Part shown: positions 54,162 through 62,422 of the stretch, piece by piece
Layout of the letters: every line of letters begins with the position of its first letter
How positions within the stretch are numbered: the stretch's first letter is position 1
Assembly (NCBI RefSeq): GCF_026427715.1
Contig: NZ_CP107559.1
Span: forward strand, 248,001 to 312,000
DNA length: 64,000 nucleotides
From: Methylocystis sp. MJC1
GTDB lineage: Bacteria; Pseudomonadota; Alphaproteobacteria; Rhizobiales; Beijerinckiaceae
Direction: 5' to 3'
The notes under the pieces: model-generated
What the model saw: the letters and a program-made list of their open reading frames with translations, nothing else
What the model was told of the DNA's origin: nothing
Databases searched by the model: none
Translations under genes and position numbers: made by a program

Positions 54162-54317
54162 ATGCAACAACGCCTACACCACGTGCTTTATGTTATGTGC
54201 CGGGTAGCGGAAGGGCGCGAGGCCAGTCCGATTGCCGCCGTCATCGCTTCGCAAGTGAGGAAACGGGCTCAATGTGCGCCGCTATTGGACCAACGTCTGC
54301 GGCGCATGCGCGATTAA
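54162..54317 (+). CDS. Short ORF of unknown function, possibly a truncated gene
   Basis: 51 codons from ATG: MQQRLHHVLYVMCRVAEGRE, ASPIAAVIASQVRKRA. The frame is open further upstream (VNEAKLSAEITF), to the IS6 fragment, so it may be the 3' end of a longer gene. I do not recognise it. It overlaps the IS1182 remnant in another frame. Confidence 0.3.
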   Translation: MQQRLHHVLYVMCRVAEGREASPIAAVIASQVRKRAQCAPLLDQRLRRMRD

Positions 54318-54366
54318 GCATCAGTGCACGCCGATCGAGCAGCGGCGCGTCACCCGCTGGATGCAT
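54274..54366 (+). pseudogene. IS1182-family transposase remnant
   Basis: RRYWTNVCGACAIKHQCT then PIEQRRVTRWMH: the cysteine-rich segment that follows the core in IS1182 transposases. Only about 30 codons remain. Confidence 0.6.
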
Positions 54367-54613
54367 AGCGCAGCTGCGCCAATCTCGCGGGGGACTCCGT
54401 ATAATCGCCCGCTCAATTCCGGCGGCCCCAAGGTGTGGGGCGCGCCACACGTGATGGGCCGGGAGGCGGGGGTAGGAACCATCCAGGCCCTTCCCGTTTC
54501 GCGGACCCACGGCCTTCCCTGTGGGGCGCGCGGCCCTGATGAGGTCACGAGAGAATGGGGCCAACGCGGGCAGAGGCGCGGCCAAGTCGAGGTCGCGCCC
54601 CGCAACGGCAACT

Positions 54614-54826
54614 CTATTTTGCGCCGTTGTCCTTAGTCTCGGTTTCCGTGCTCTCGGCTTTCGCCTTTTTGGCCTTGTGCTTGTGCTTTTTATGCTTCGC
54701 AGGCTTAACCGGCGCGCCCTTCTCCGCTTCGGCGGCGGGCGCATTGACATCTGGAGCCTGCGCGAAGGCGGGCGTCAAGGAGGCAAAGGCTCCTACGATT
54801 GAAACAACGAGCAGTTTTTTCAGCAT
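54614..54826 (-). CDS. Small exported Lys-rich protein
   Basis: ATG at 54826, with GGAG six bases upstream. 70 aa. Signal peptide MLKKLLVVSIVGAFASLTPA, cleavage after FAQA. The mature peptide has HKKHKHKAKKAKA, strongly basic, followed by an acidic tail. Such histidine/lysine-rich small periplasmic proteins are common in this group, without known function. Confidence 0.65.
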   Translation of the reverse strand: MLKKLLVVSIVGAFASLTPAFAQAPDVNAPAAEAEKGAPVKPAKHKKHKHKAKKAKAESTETETKDNGAK

Positions 54827-54954
54827 ATGCGTCTCCAAAGTGAAGCTTTCAAAAATCCGCTAAAGCCGCAGTTGCGTTCGTTGCCGTCCTTCCTTGGCTT
54901 CCAATGCGTATTTCGAAAGCAGTGGAAATATTCCATGGTTCCTAGGGCCTGTCA

Positions 54955-55305
54955 TCAATTGAGACGATGGCTGCGGAGAGGGTGGATCGCGGCGAGAAAA
55001 TTTCGAGCTGTTTTGTCGAGTAGCGATACCCCGAGACTGCTTGAGCTTACAACGGAAATTCTCGATCAGGCTGCGAGCTTTATAGAGGTCTTTGTCGTGA
55101 GGGCGCGGCTCTTTGCGGTTGGCTTTTGTGGGAATGACTGGCTCTATTTCGGCGTGGCGCGAGGGCTCGATCACTCGCTCGTCGGCGTCGTAGGCCTTGT
55201 CGGCAAGCAGCGCGTCAGCCCCAAGCCCCGGCAAAAGCGCGTCGGCACCCTCGAGATCATGCGCCTGTCCGGGCGTGAGATGGAAGCCGGTCGGAGGGGG
55301 ATAAG
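54955..55305 (-). pseudogene. IS5-family transposase, 3' fragment
   Basis: Minus strand: HDLEGADALLPGLGADALLA, DKAYDADERVIEPSRHAEIE, KEPRPHDKDLYKARSLIENF, the C-terminal half of an IS427-like transposase with Asp and Glu of the core. After CKLKQSRGIATRQ the frame shifts. It disrupts a TonB-receptor gene at 55308. Confidence 0.82.
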
Positions 55306-55309
55306 CCTG

Positions 55310-55561
55310 GGAAACTATCTGACTCCCGCGCCGATCTGGGTCGCGAATGGCGGCGTCGAGGTTGGTGAGACCAAAGGTCGGTTTAGTCGGCTGAGCTATC
55401 GTTATTTCGGAGCCCGGCCTCTCACAGAAGACGGAATCATGAAGTCGCCCGCGGTGGGAACCGTCAATGCGCGTGTTGGCTACCGGTTCGACCATGGCTG
55501 GAAGTTCAATGTCGACGCCTTCAATATTCTGAACTCTGCCATCGACTATCACGTACGCTGA
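55310..55561 (+). pseudogene. TonB-dependent receptor, 3' fragment
   Basis: Reads LSYRYFGARPLTEDGIMKSP, AVGTVNARVGYRFDHGWKFN and VDAFNILNSAIDYHVR, the barrel's last strands before the plug-like end in this receptor family. The start is lost to an IS5 and the terminal aromatic strand is missing too. Confidence 0.82.
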
Positions 55562-55807
55562 TCTTAGATCTGGATCGACGCGAGCAGTGAACCGAAGTTA
55601 GAGCCAGACCGCATGCCGGATGGCCTCGGGGCGAGAAGCGATGACGGCGCATTCCGAAGCAATCACGCCCCTGAATGCAGCATTGCCTGGGGTATTTTCC
55701 GAACCTTCCCGCTTGTCAATGGATGGTGTGATATTGTCATCGCGGAGAACAACAAATTGCGCAAGCCAATGAGAGATGAATCGCCCGCAATCTTGAGGAG
55801 ATCAGTC

Positions 55808-56287
55808 ATGGGCAGCACTGCTGACAGGATCAAAGACATTGGGCCACAGCCGCAAGCATTCGACATTGAACGCGCGACGAAGGAAAACGCAAATTACCGT
55901 TCAGTCGCCTGGAGCGGGCGCTACCTGCAAGTGACGCTGATGTCGATCCCCGTTGGCGGCGACATTGGCCTTGAAATGCATCCGGAGACCGATCAGTTTC
56001 TCCGCCTCGACGCTGGCAGCGGCCGAGTGCAGATGGGAGCCGCGAAGGACAAGCTGACTTTCGAAAAGGAAGTTTCAGACGGCTGGTGCGTCCTCGTTCC
56101 GGCGAGGACCTGGCACAACATCACCAATATCGGCGCGACGCCAATGCAGGTCTATGCGATCTACGCGCCCGCCCATCACACGCCCGGGAAGGTGCAGGCG
56201 ACGGCGGCGGCGGCCGAATCCGACAAAGACGACGAGCCAGCGGCTTGGTCAGTGCAGCCAAGACATGCGCCCGACAAACACGGGTGA
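55808..56287 (+). CDS. Cupin-domain protein with a CsbD-like leader
   Basis: ATG at 55808, with GAGGAG upstream. 159 aa. A single-domain cupin: VTLMSIPVGGDIGLEMHPET, DQFLRLDAGSGRVQMG, VLVPARTWHNITNIG. The His of the first and second cupin motifs are H in EMHPETDQ and H in TWHNIT. Usual relatives start with IGPxPxAF, but here MGSTADRIKD precedes it. These ten residues, and the DNA upstream, resemble the start of csbD copy D at 47470. The activity is unknown. The C-terminus is Asp/Ala-rich. Confidence 0.85.
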   Translation: MGSTADRIKDIGPQPQAFDIERATKENANYRSVAWSGRYLQVTLMSIPVGGDIGLEMHPETDQFLRLDAGSGRVQMGAAKDKLTFEKEVSDGWCVLVPARTWHNITNIGATPMQVYAIYAPAHHTPGKVQATAAAAESDKDDEPAAWSVQPRHAPDKHG

Positions 56288-56316
56288 CCCAATTGTTCTT
56301 CAAGAACGGGAGCATG

Positions 56317-57409
56317 TCAGTTTATGGCGACCTTGTTGCATGGAGACTTGTGCGTGGCGTTTGAACGTTGAGGCGCACGCCCGCGTTTGTTCATCCGATT
56401 GAGGGCCTCAACGGCGATCGCAACTTCAGTCGCACGCCGGGCGTCGCGGCGTGACTTCAATGCGTCGCCGATGACGCTCTTATAACGGCGCATGGCAGCC
56501 TCGACTTTTGAGCGCTTGTTGTAGCCGGATTCCTTCTGCCAATTCATCCGCCCATGTGTGGCAACCGCAAGGACATACAAATCCCACTGGGTTGGCAAGA
56601 TGGTCGCTGTCGCTCCGGGCACCGCCCCCTTGCAGGGTGGAACGATGAAGTGGGCGGACGGATTTCGGGCGAGGATGGCGTCGTATGTCGCAGCCCTGTC
56701 GTATGCGCCATCGGCCGTGAAAGAAGCGGGAGTTTTCGTCAGTTGATCCAATAGCGCAGGGACATGGGAGGCGTCGTCAGCATCCTTGTCCGTGAGATCA
56801 AAGGCGACAATCTCGCCGCTCCCGGCGTCAATGCCAATGTGTAACTTGCGCCAGGCACGGCGTTTTGTTGCTCCGTGCTTTTCAAACAACCATTCGTCGG
56901 CGCCACGCAATTTCAATCCCGTGCTATCAACAATCAGGTGGAGCTCGTCCGTTCCAATCTGCGCGGGTTTGCCGACAGGCAATCCACACGCCCGCCGGCT
57001 CAGCGTCGTATGATCGGGAACCGGCAGATCAATCTCCAGCATTTTCATGATAGATCCGATCAGACCTTCGCTCTAGCGAAGAGCCAATCGAAACACCGTT
57101 AGCAAATTCAACGCGGTTTCGATGGCAAGATCGGAATAATGGCGCTGTCCGCCCGGCGTTGTTCGAGGCTGGGCCTTCCAACCCGCAATCGCCTCGGGCG
57201 TAAACCAAATAGTCAGGCTGCCGCGATTGCGCAGGGATGCGTCATACTCGCGCCAGTTCGTGACCCGATGCCGCTGGCGGGGAATGTGGCGTCTGCCCTT
57301 CGAACGAAGCTTGAAAGGCCTGAGCGGCCCCCGACAGGAAAATAGGAAGCCTTTTGCGCCGCCATTCCTTAAGATCCTGATTCGCAACCCTCCAAGCAAC
57401 AAGGTTGCT
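56317..57409 (-). pseudogene. IS5-family element, transposase with in-frame TAG
   Basis: Transposase frame 56317-57402. The N-terminal part is NWREYDASLRNRGSLTIWFT and DLAIETALNLLTVFRLALR. A TAG at 57073-57075 then takes the place of a Gln, and the frame continues as SEGLIGSIMKMLEIDLPVPD. The catalytic core has HLIVDSTGLKLRGADEW, SFTADGAYDRAATYDA and a C-terminal part. The inner boundaries carry the inverted repeat ACCTTGTTGC (56330) and GCAACAAGGT (57396). The last ten codons run past the left repeat. Confidence 0.85.
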
Positions 57410-57500
57410 CATCGGCGGGGACGAGGCCGCGCGAGAGTGGCGCGGTGCGAGACAGGTCGCTTTCAATTGGCCGCTCATGCAGCCTTGAATTCTGCTTAAA

Positions 57501-57728
57501 TTATGCACATTCATCAGCATGGACGCGGACGCTACCGTCAGATTGAGTTTTGCCCTTATCATACTTATCGCTGGCGACCTCTTGCACCCGAGACAGTCCA
57601 TAATCTTGGATTGCCTTATGCGACGACTTAACAACGACAGGCTTTCCTGTTGCCGTGTCCTTTGCTTGGATTGAAATGCCGGTGAGGTCAGGACTTTCCA
57701 CCGTTGTGCCCGTGAAATTTAAAGGCAT
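57501..57728 (-). CDS. Conserved-looking small protein, unknown
   Basis: 75 aa with GGAG seven bases before the ATG: MPLNFTGTTVESPDLTGISI, QAKDTATGKPVVVKSSHKAI, QDYGLSRVQEVASDKYDKGK. The mix of beta-strand and helix looks like a real domain. I cannot name the family. Flanked by IS5 and IS6 fragments. Confidence 0.6.
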   Translation of the reverse strand: MPLNFTGTTVESPDLTGISIQAKDTATGKPVVVKSSHKAIQDYGLSRVQEVASDKYDKGKTQSDGSVRVHADECA

Positions 57729-57829
57729 TGGCGAACTCCTAGCTCGATTTGTTTGGTGAGGAGACTGTCTACTCGATGCGGGCTGTAGAGGCCAGATTGA
57801 GGGCTGTGGTGCAAAATCTCCGTGACGAA

Positions 57830-58075
57830 ACTACGAATGGCCAGAGGTTCATGCAGCGAGCGCTGCGTTCCAGATTTCGGGCGCAGGGTGTCTTTGATGC
57901 GAAGCGCTCCGAGTTTGAACTGACCTTTCCTGATCCGGTGCGCGAGCTCGATACCAGCGATGGTGATCGAGGCAGTTCGGAACCGCTTCAACCCAAGCAT
58001 TGGGCCCAAGCGAAGCTTGATCGATCGATGATCCTGTTCAGTGAGCTTGTTCAAGTATTTTGAAGAACGAATTTG
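57830..58075 (-). pseudogene. IS6-family transposase, 3' fragment
   Basis: NKLTEQDHRSIKLRLGPMLG, FRTASITIAGIELAHRIRKG, FKLGALRIKDT: the C-terminal third, with the catalytic Glu. Closest to the fragment at 41395. Confidence 0.85.
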
Positions 58076-58220
58076 AGTCCACGCGCCGCCTTGATGAGAG
58101 CCGGCCTCGCAAATTCGGACGGTAGCTTGAGTGGATTTTCTGCCTGACAGCGGCGAGGATTCTCGCCGCGAATCAGGAGCATTCGATGACGAAGAGGAGC
58201 CGCCGGACGCATTCTCCGGC

Positions 58221-59027
58221 GTTCTGTTGCGTTAGCGGAGGCGGCGCGGTTTGGGTAAGCTGTGGGCCCGCCCAACACCGTTTAGATCGGCCCCCATGAT
58301 CGACTTCAAAGGACACCGCTTTGAAAAGACCGTCATCCTGCTTTGTGTCCGTTGGTACCTCGCCTATCCCCTAAGCTACCGAGACCTGAAGGACATGATG
58401 CTCGAGCGGGGCGTTGAGGTTGACCATTCCAACATTTACCGCTGGGTCCAGAAGTTCACGCCGCAGTTAGAGGCCGCCTTCCGGAAAGGCGAGAAGCGTG
58501 CGGTCGGCAACAGTTGGCGGATGGACGAGACCTACCTCAAGGTCAACGGTCAGTGGAAATACCTCTACCGAGCCGTCGACAAACACGGGCACACCATCGA
58601 CTTCTTGTTGGCAGCCCATCGCGACAAAAGAGCCGCTCTGCGCTTTTTCAAGAAAGCGGTGGGGCAACACGGTCTGCCGGAAAAGATCACGATCGACAAG
58701 AGCGGGGCCAATGCCGCAGCCATCGAGGCGCTCAAGGAGGAAACGAGCCAAGAGATTGAGATGCGGCAGAACAAATACCTAAATAACATCGTCGAACAGG
58801 ACCGAGCCGTCAAGCGAGTGGTGCGGCCGATGCTCGGTTTCAAATCATTTCGCTCGGCCCGAACCACCTTGCAAGGTATCGAACTCATGCACCTGATCAA
58901 CAAACGCCAGATGATTTCCAATGCGGGCGAAAATCTTTCCGTCGCAGAACAGTTCTATTCGCTAGCCGCCTGAAACACCCCCGAGGAGCAACCTGACTAC
59001 ACTCTAAGGAAATTAACGCAACAGAAC
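58221..59027 (+). mobile_element. IS6-family element, second type, intact
   Basis: Inverted repeats GTTCTGTTGCGTTA (58221) and TAACGCAACAGAAC (ends 59027). Length about 807 bp. It replaced the 5' part of an IS66 tnpC lying immediately to the right. Confidence 0.88.
58296..58973 (+). CDS. IS6-family transposase (second type)
   Basis: 225 aa from the ATG at 58296. MIDFKGHRFEKTVILLCVRW, YRDLKDMMLERGVEVDHSNI, SWRMDETYLKVNGQWKYLYR (Asp), EKITIDKSGANAAAIEA (Asp), NNIVEQDRAVKRVVRPMLGF (Glu). Apparently complete and distinct from the type at 42721. Confidence 0.94.
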   Translation: MIDFKGHRFEKTVILLCVRWYLAYPLSYRDLKDMMLERGVEVDHSNIYRWVQKFTPQLEAAFRKGEKRAVGNSWRMDETYLKVNGQWKYLYRAVDKHGHTIDFLLAAHRDKRAALRFFKKAVGQHGLPEKITIDKSGANAAAIEALKEETSQEIEMRQNKYLNNIVEQDRAVKRVVRPMLGFKSFRSARTTLQGIELMHLINKRQMISNAGENLSVAEQFYSLAA

Positions 59028-59030
59028 CCA

Positions 59031-60340
59031 ACACCTTTCCTGACCATCTGCCGTGCGAGCGCGTGGTGATCGAGGCGCCGAAGGCCTGCGCCTGCTGCGG
59101 CGGTTCGCGCCTGCGCAAGCTCGGCGAGGATGTGACACGGACGCTGGAGACGACGCCGCGCCAGTGGAAGGTCATCGAGACCGTGCGGGAGAAGTTCACC
59201 TGCCGGGACTGCGAGAAGATCTCCCAGGCGCCGGCGCCGTTCCATGTCGTCGCGCGCGGCTGGGCGGGGCCGAGCCTGCTGGCGATGATCGCCTTCGAGA
59301 AGTTCGGCCAGCATCAGCCGCTGAACCGTCAGGCCGAGCGTTATGCGCTGGAAGGCGCGCCGATCGCCTTGTCGACCATGGCCGACGCCGTCGGTTCCAT
59401 CTGCGCCGCGCTCGATCCGCTGCGGCGCCTCGTCGAGGCGCATGTGCTGGCGGCGGAGCGGCTGCACGGGGACGACACCACGGTTCCCGTGCTGGCCAAG
59501 GGCAAGACCGACACAGGCCGCTGCTGGGTCTATGTGCGCGACGACGCGCCCTTCGGCGGCGCCGGGCCGCCGGCGGCGATGTTCTATTACTCGCGCGATC
59601 GGCGCGGCGAACATCCGCAGGGCCATCTGGCGAACTGGTCCGGCATCCTGCAAGCGGACGCCTATGACGGCTACGGCAAGCTGTATCTGCCGGGGCGCGA
59701 GCCCGGCCCGATCCGCGAGGCCGCGTGCTGGGTCCATGCGCGGCGCCCGTTCTTCGCAATGGCGGACATTGACGAGAATGCGCGGCGCAAGGCGGCGGGG
59801 AAGAAAGAGATCCCGCTCTCGCCGATCGCCATCGAAATCGTGCGCCGGATCGACGCGCTGTTTGCGATCGAGCGGTCGATCCTCGGCAAGAGTGCGGAGG
59901 AACGTCTCGTTGTTCGACAGGTGTCGAGCCGCCCGCTCGTCGACGCGCTGGAAAACTATCTGCGCGAACAGCTCGCCAAACTCTCGCGTGGGCACGATCT
60001 CGCCAAGGCGATCCAGTACATGCTGAAGAGGTGGCCGGCCTTCACGCTGTTCCTCGATGACGGGCGCGTGTGCCTGTCGAACAATGCCGCCGAGCGCGGA
60101 CTGCGCGGCATCGCCCTTGGCAGGAAAAGCTGGTTGTTCTGCGGCTCTGACCGCGGCGGCCAGCGTGCCGCAGCGATGTACAGCCTGATCGTGAGCGCGA
60201 AGATGAACGGCGTCGATCCGCAGGCCTGGCTCGCCGACGTTCTCGCCCGCATCGCCGCCCACCCCGCGCATCGGCTCGAAGAACTGCTGCCGTGGAACTG
60301 GCGCAAGAAGGATCAGCCCACCTCGGCGCTGGCAGCATAA
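59031..60340 (+). pseudogene. tnpC: IS66 tnpC, 5'-truncated (third subtype)
   Basis: The frame enters just after the IS6 end with FPDHLPCERVVIEAPKACAC, the zinc-finger start, so about 100 N-terminal residues are missing. The core is otherwise intact: RLHGDDTTVPVLAKGKTDTG (Asp), ILQADAYDGYGKLY (Asp) and NNAAERGLRGIALGRKSWLF (Glu). Ends EELLPWNWRKK. No tnpA or tnpB. Confidence 0.9.
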
Positions 60341-60471
60341 CCGCGGCGGACCTCTCCTGCGGCCTACGGCGTAGGCTTACGTGGATCACACGCGCTAGAT
60401 TCGCGATTAGGAACGAACGTCGCGTCGACGAGTTGTAACGGCAGCAGCTGTAATCAGAATGGGCCGTCCCA

Positions 60472-60697
60472 GTGAAAATCCTTTATGTTTCTGCCGTTTT
60501 AGTCCTTTCCATGATCGCCATGCCTACCCGCAGATTCCAGAGGCTGTCTTAAGGGAGCTATTGTCGGCGGAGTCGCCGGCCACTACGCAGGTCATCATGG
60601 CATTATAGGTGCGGCCATGGGGTGCACTATTGGACGACATGAGGCGCGAAAACATGACCGTGAACGCTATCGAGACGAACGATCGCGGGAACACTGA
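60472..60697 (+). pseudogene. Glycine-zipper protein with a frameshift
   Basis: A GTG opens a signal peptide, KILYVSAVLVLSMIAMPT, then the frame closes. The next frame reads CLKGAIVGGVAGHYAGHHGI, IGAAMGCTIGRHEARKHDRE and a stop, the mature part of a glycine-zipper 2TM-like protein. An indel around 60530-60550 joins them. Confidence 0.7.
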
Positions 60698-60836
60698 ACG
60701 TGCAGACCTGCATCTAATCGTCGGGGAGCAGGATGCGCGCTAATTGTTTATTGCGAGCAACGAGGGAATATCCGGCGAAGCCGGATATTATGGAGAAGCC
60801 CAAGCCGAAGCCATCGCCCTGAAAGGATTGGACACC

Positions 60837-60923
60837 ATGGATACCCAGACGCTTCTCATCATTATTATTCTTGTTCTCCTCCTGGGCGGAGGCGGCTGGT
60901 ACGGCCGGGGACGCTGGTTTTAG
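60837..60923 (+). CDS. DUF3309-type minimal membrane protein
   Basis: 28 aa: MDTQTLLIIIILVLLLGGGG followed by WYGRGRWF. AAAGGA lies eleven bases upstream of the ATG. DUF3309 proteins commonly have this LLIIILxLLLLGGGG pattern. Too short to be found by length-based calling. Confidence 0.8.
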   Translation: MDTQTLLIIIILVLLLGGGGWYGRGRWF

Positions 60924-61070
60924 GCGCGGCTCCGGTAGAGCCTGCGCCGATCCGGGAGGAGAAGGGCGGCCCTAAGCGGACTTCCGCCCTGCGGGGCCGA
61001 CTAGTTCGCCTTCCTGCTTCCTTCCAGCCACGGGGTCGCCGCTGTGATTCATCAAATGGAGGGCTAAAAA

Positions 61071-61250
61071 ATGTCAGTGTCCATTGCGTATTGGGTCTTG
61101 ATGCTCATTTGGCTTGTATTCGGGCTCGCCACGAATTGGCCGGGCCGCGGATTTTTTGGGCCTTATGGCGGCGTCGTGAATAGCCTGCTGCTGTTCGTCC
61201 TGTTCGTCCTGCTCGGATGGCATGTTTTCGGCGCGCCGATTCACGGGTAG
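61071..61250 (+). CDS. Small two-helix membrane protein
   Basis: 59 aa with GGAGG nine bases before the ATG: MSVSIAYWVLMLIWLVFGLA, PGRGFFGPYGGVVNSLLLFV, LFVLLGWHVFGAPIHG. Two helices separated by a Gly/Pro-rich loop. Family unknown to me. A minus-strand frame overlaps it almost entirely. Confidence 0.75.
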   Translation: MSVSIAYWVLMLIWLVFGLATNWPGRGFFGPYGGVVNSLLLFVLFVLLGWHVFGAPIHG

Positions 61251-61415
61251 GTCAGAAGCCTCGAACGACCGTCTCAGCAGCTCATTGAGCTTGAGACGGT
61301 CGGCGACGGCGGGGGCCTTGAATCTCTGCACGAAGTCATCCGGCATTCTGAAATTGATTGGAACGGTCACAGGTTTTGGTTCCCGCGCCACGAAAGCGGG
61401 ACTACGCGCGGGCAT
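61074..61415 (-). CDS. Ribbon-helix-helix-like protein
   Basis: 113 aa from 61415. The central part, PVTVPINFRMPDDFVQRFKA followed by LKLNELLRRSFEASD, has the strand-helix-helix pattern of an RHH DNA-binding protein. The frame is open further upstream (VKVKPTLAVKGTATPAPD) without a normal start, so the start is uncertain. The last 45 residues (EQDEQDEQQQAIHDAAI and beyond) are low-complexity and antisense to the gene at 61071. The natural end may have been lost. Confidence 0.5.
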   Translation of the reverse strand: MPARSPAFVAREPKPVTVPINFRMPDDFVQRFKAPAVADRLKLNELLRRSFEASDLPVNRRAENMPSEQDEQDEQQQAIHDAAIRPKKSAARPIRGEPEYKPNEHQDPIRNGH

Positions 61416-61602
61416 ATCGGGAGCCGGGGTCGCCGTTCCTTTGACGGCGAGGGTCGGTTTTACTTTTACATTGCAACGGTCGAGGCTGGAAGCTCGCGGT
61501 GTGAGTTCGTGATGCGCCGTGCATTAATTAACAATTTCGCAACGCGGGTTCCGCCCGAAAAATTGCGCCCTTTTGAGAGATACGCGGCGGCGACGGAAAA
61601 TG

Positions 61603-62229
61603 TCACCGCATCGCCGCGCTATCACGCGCAAGCCAAACTGTACGACCGCCCCCGGTCTGCCAATCCTCAATGGCGTGAGCGAGAACCCTGAAGCCGATGC
61701 CGTCGAGTAGTGCGGTGTATTCGTCCGGGTTCAAGCTGGCGTGGTAAAGCGGGTCGCCTCGATATGACCCGACGCGTTCACCGTATGCTGGACCGCTGTT
61801 GAACATGAGCACGGCCGCGGGCGCGGCATGTTGGGCGAATACGTCGAACATACGGCGTTGGTCGTCCGGAGTGAGGTGAAAGAAACTGTCCCACGCAAGT
61901 ATGCCGTCAAACTTACGGGAAAGTTCAAGCTGCCGCATGTCGCTCACGAGCCATTCATGCTCAGGGAGGCGTTTCCGACACAACGAAACAAGCGTTGGAG
62001 ACGCATCAATTCCCATCACATGAAGTCCGCACTCAGCCAGGTATTTTGCAACCGGCGACCCCGACCCGCACCCTAAATCGAGGACCGCTGCGCCCCCCGG
62101 CAGCGCAGCGACAAATCGGTCGTGCCATGGCTTATCGTTCCAGGTTTCGACGTAGCGATTGCGGTCAGCATCCCAATCACGGGCATGACGCTCGTAATGC
62201 TGGATGATGCGACCCGCCATGTCCTTCAT
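61603..62229 (-). CDS. SAM-dependent methyltransferase, class I
   Basis: 208 aa. Motif I: AAVLDLGCGSGSPVAKYLAE; motif II: HVMGIDASPTLVSLCRKRLP; then WLVSDMRQLELSRKFDGILA and the post-motif FFHLTPDDQRRMFDVFAQH. The end GGGRTVWLARD is usual for small methyltransferases of this type. The substrate is unknown. Divergent from the recombinase gene, with a palindromic site between them. Confidence 0.85.
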   Translation of the reverse strand: MKDMAGRIIQHYERHARDWDADRNRYVETWNDKPWHDRFVAALPGGAAVLDLGCGSGSPVAKYLAECGLHVMGIDASPTLVSLCRKRLPEHEWLVSDMRQLELSRKFDGILAWDSFFHLTPDDQRRMFDVFAQHAAPAAVLMFNSGPAYGERVGSYRGDPLYHASLNPDEYTALLDGIGFRVLAHAIEDWQTGGGRTVWLARDSAAMR

Positions 62230-62278
62230 AGCTAGAGATTAGCCAAGCGCAGCTCCGTACGAAACGGAGAAAAATCGT

Positions 62279-62390
62279 CTCTCTCAAAAACGGTCGTTTT
62301 TGAGAGAGGCGCGCGGGCGGGCGCTTCGCCCCCCGAAATCGTCGAAATTACCTCTCAAAACTCATTCTTGATTCCTGTCTCTCAAAAGCT
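62279..62390. promoter_or_regulatory. Res-like site upstream of the recombinase
   Basis: A perfect 14-2-14 palindrome at 62279-62308: CTCTCTCAAAAACG, the spacer GT, and CGTTTTTGAGAGAG. A 2-bp centre with symmetric arms is the form of a serine-resolvase crossover site. Two direct repeats, CCTCTCAAAA (62351) and TCTCTCAAAA (62379), 28 bp apart, lie between it and the gene and could be accessory subsites. They may also serve as operator for autoregulation. Confidence 0.65.
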
Positions 62391-62422
62391 CATCGTACGG
62401 GTGAGATTGGAGAGAGCAAATC

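Noticed and set aside
58997..60271. 424-codon minus-strand frame over IS66 tnpC
   Set aside because: Antisense shadow of the clear TnpC on the plus strand.
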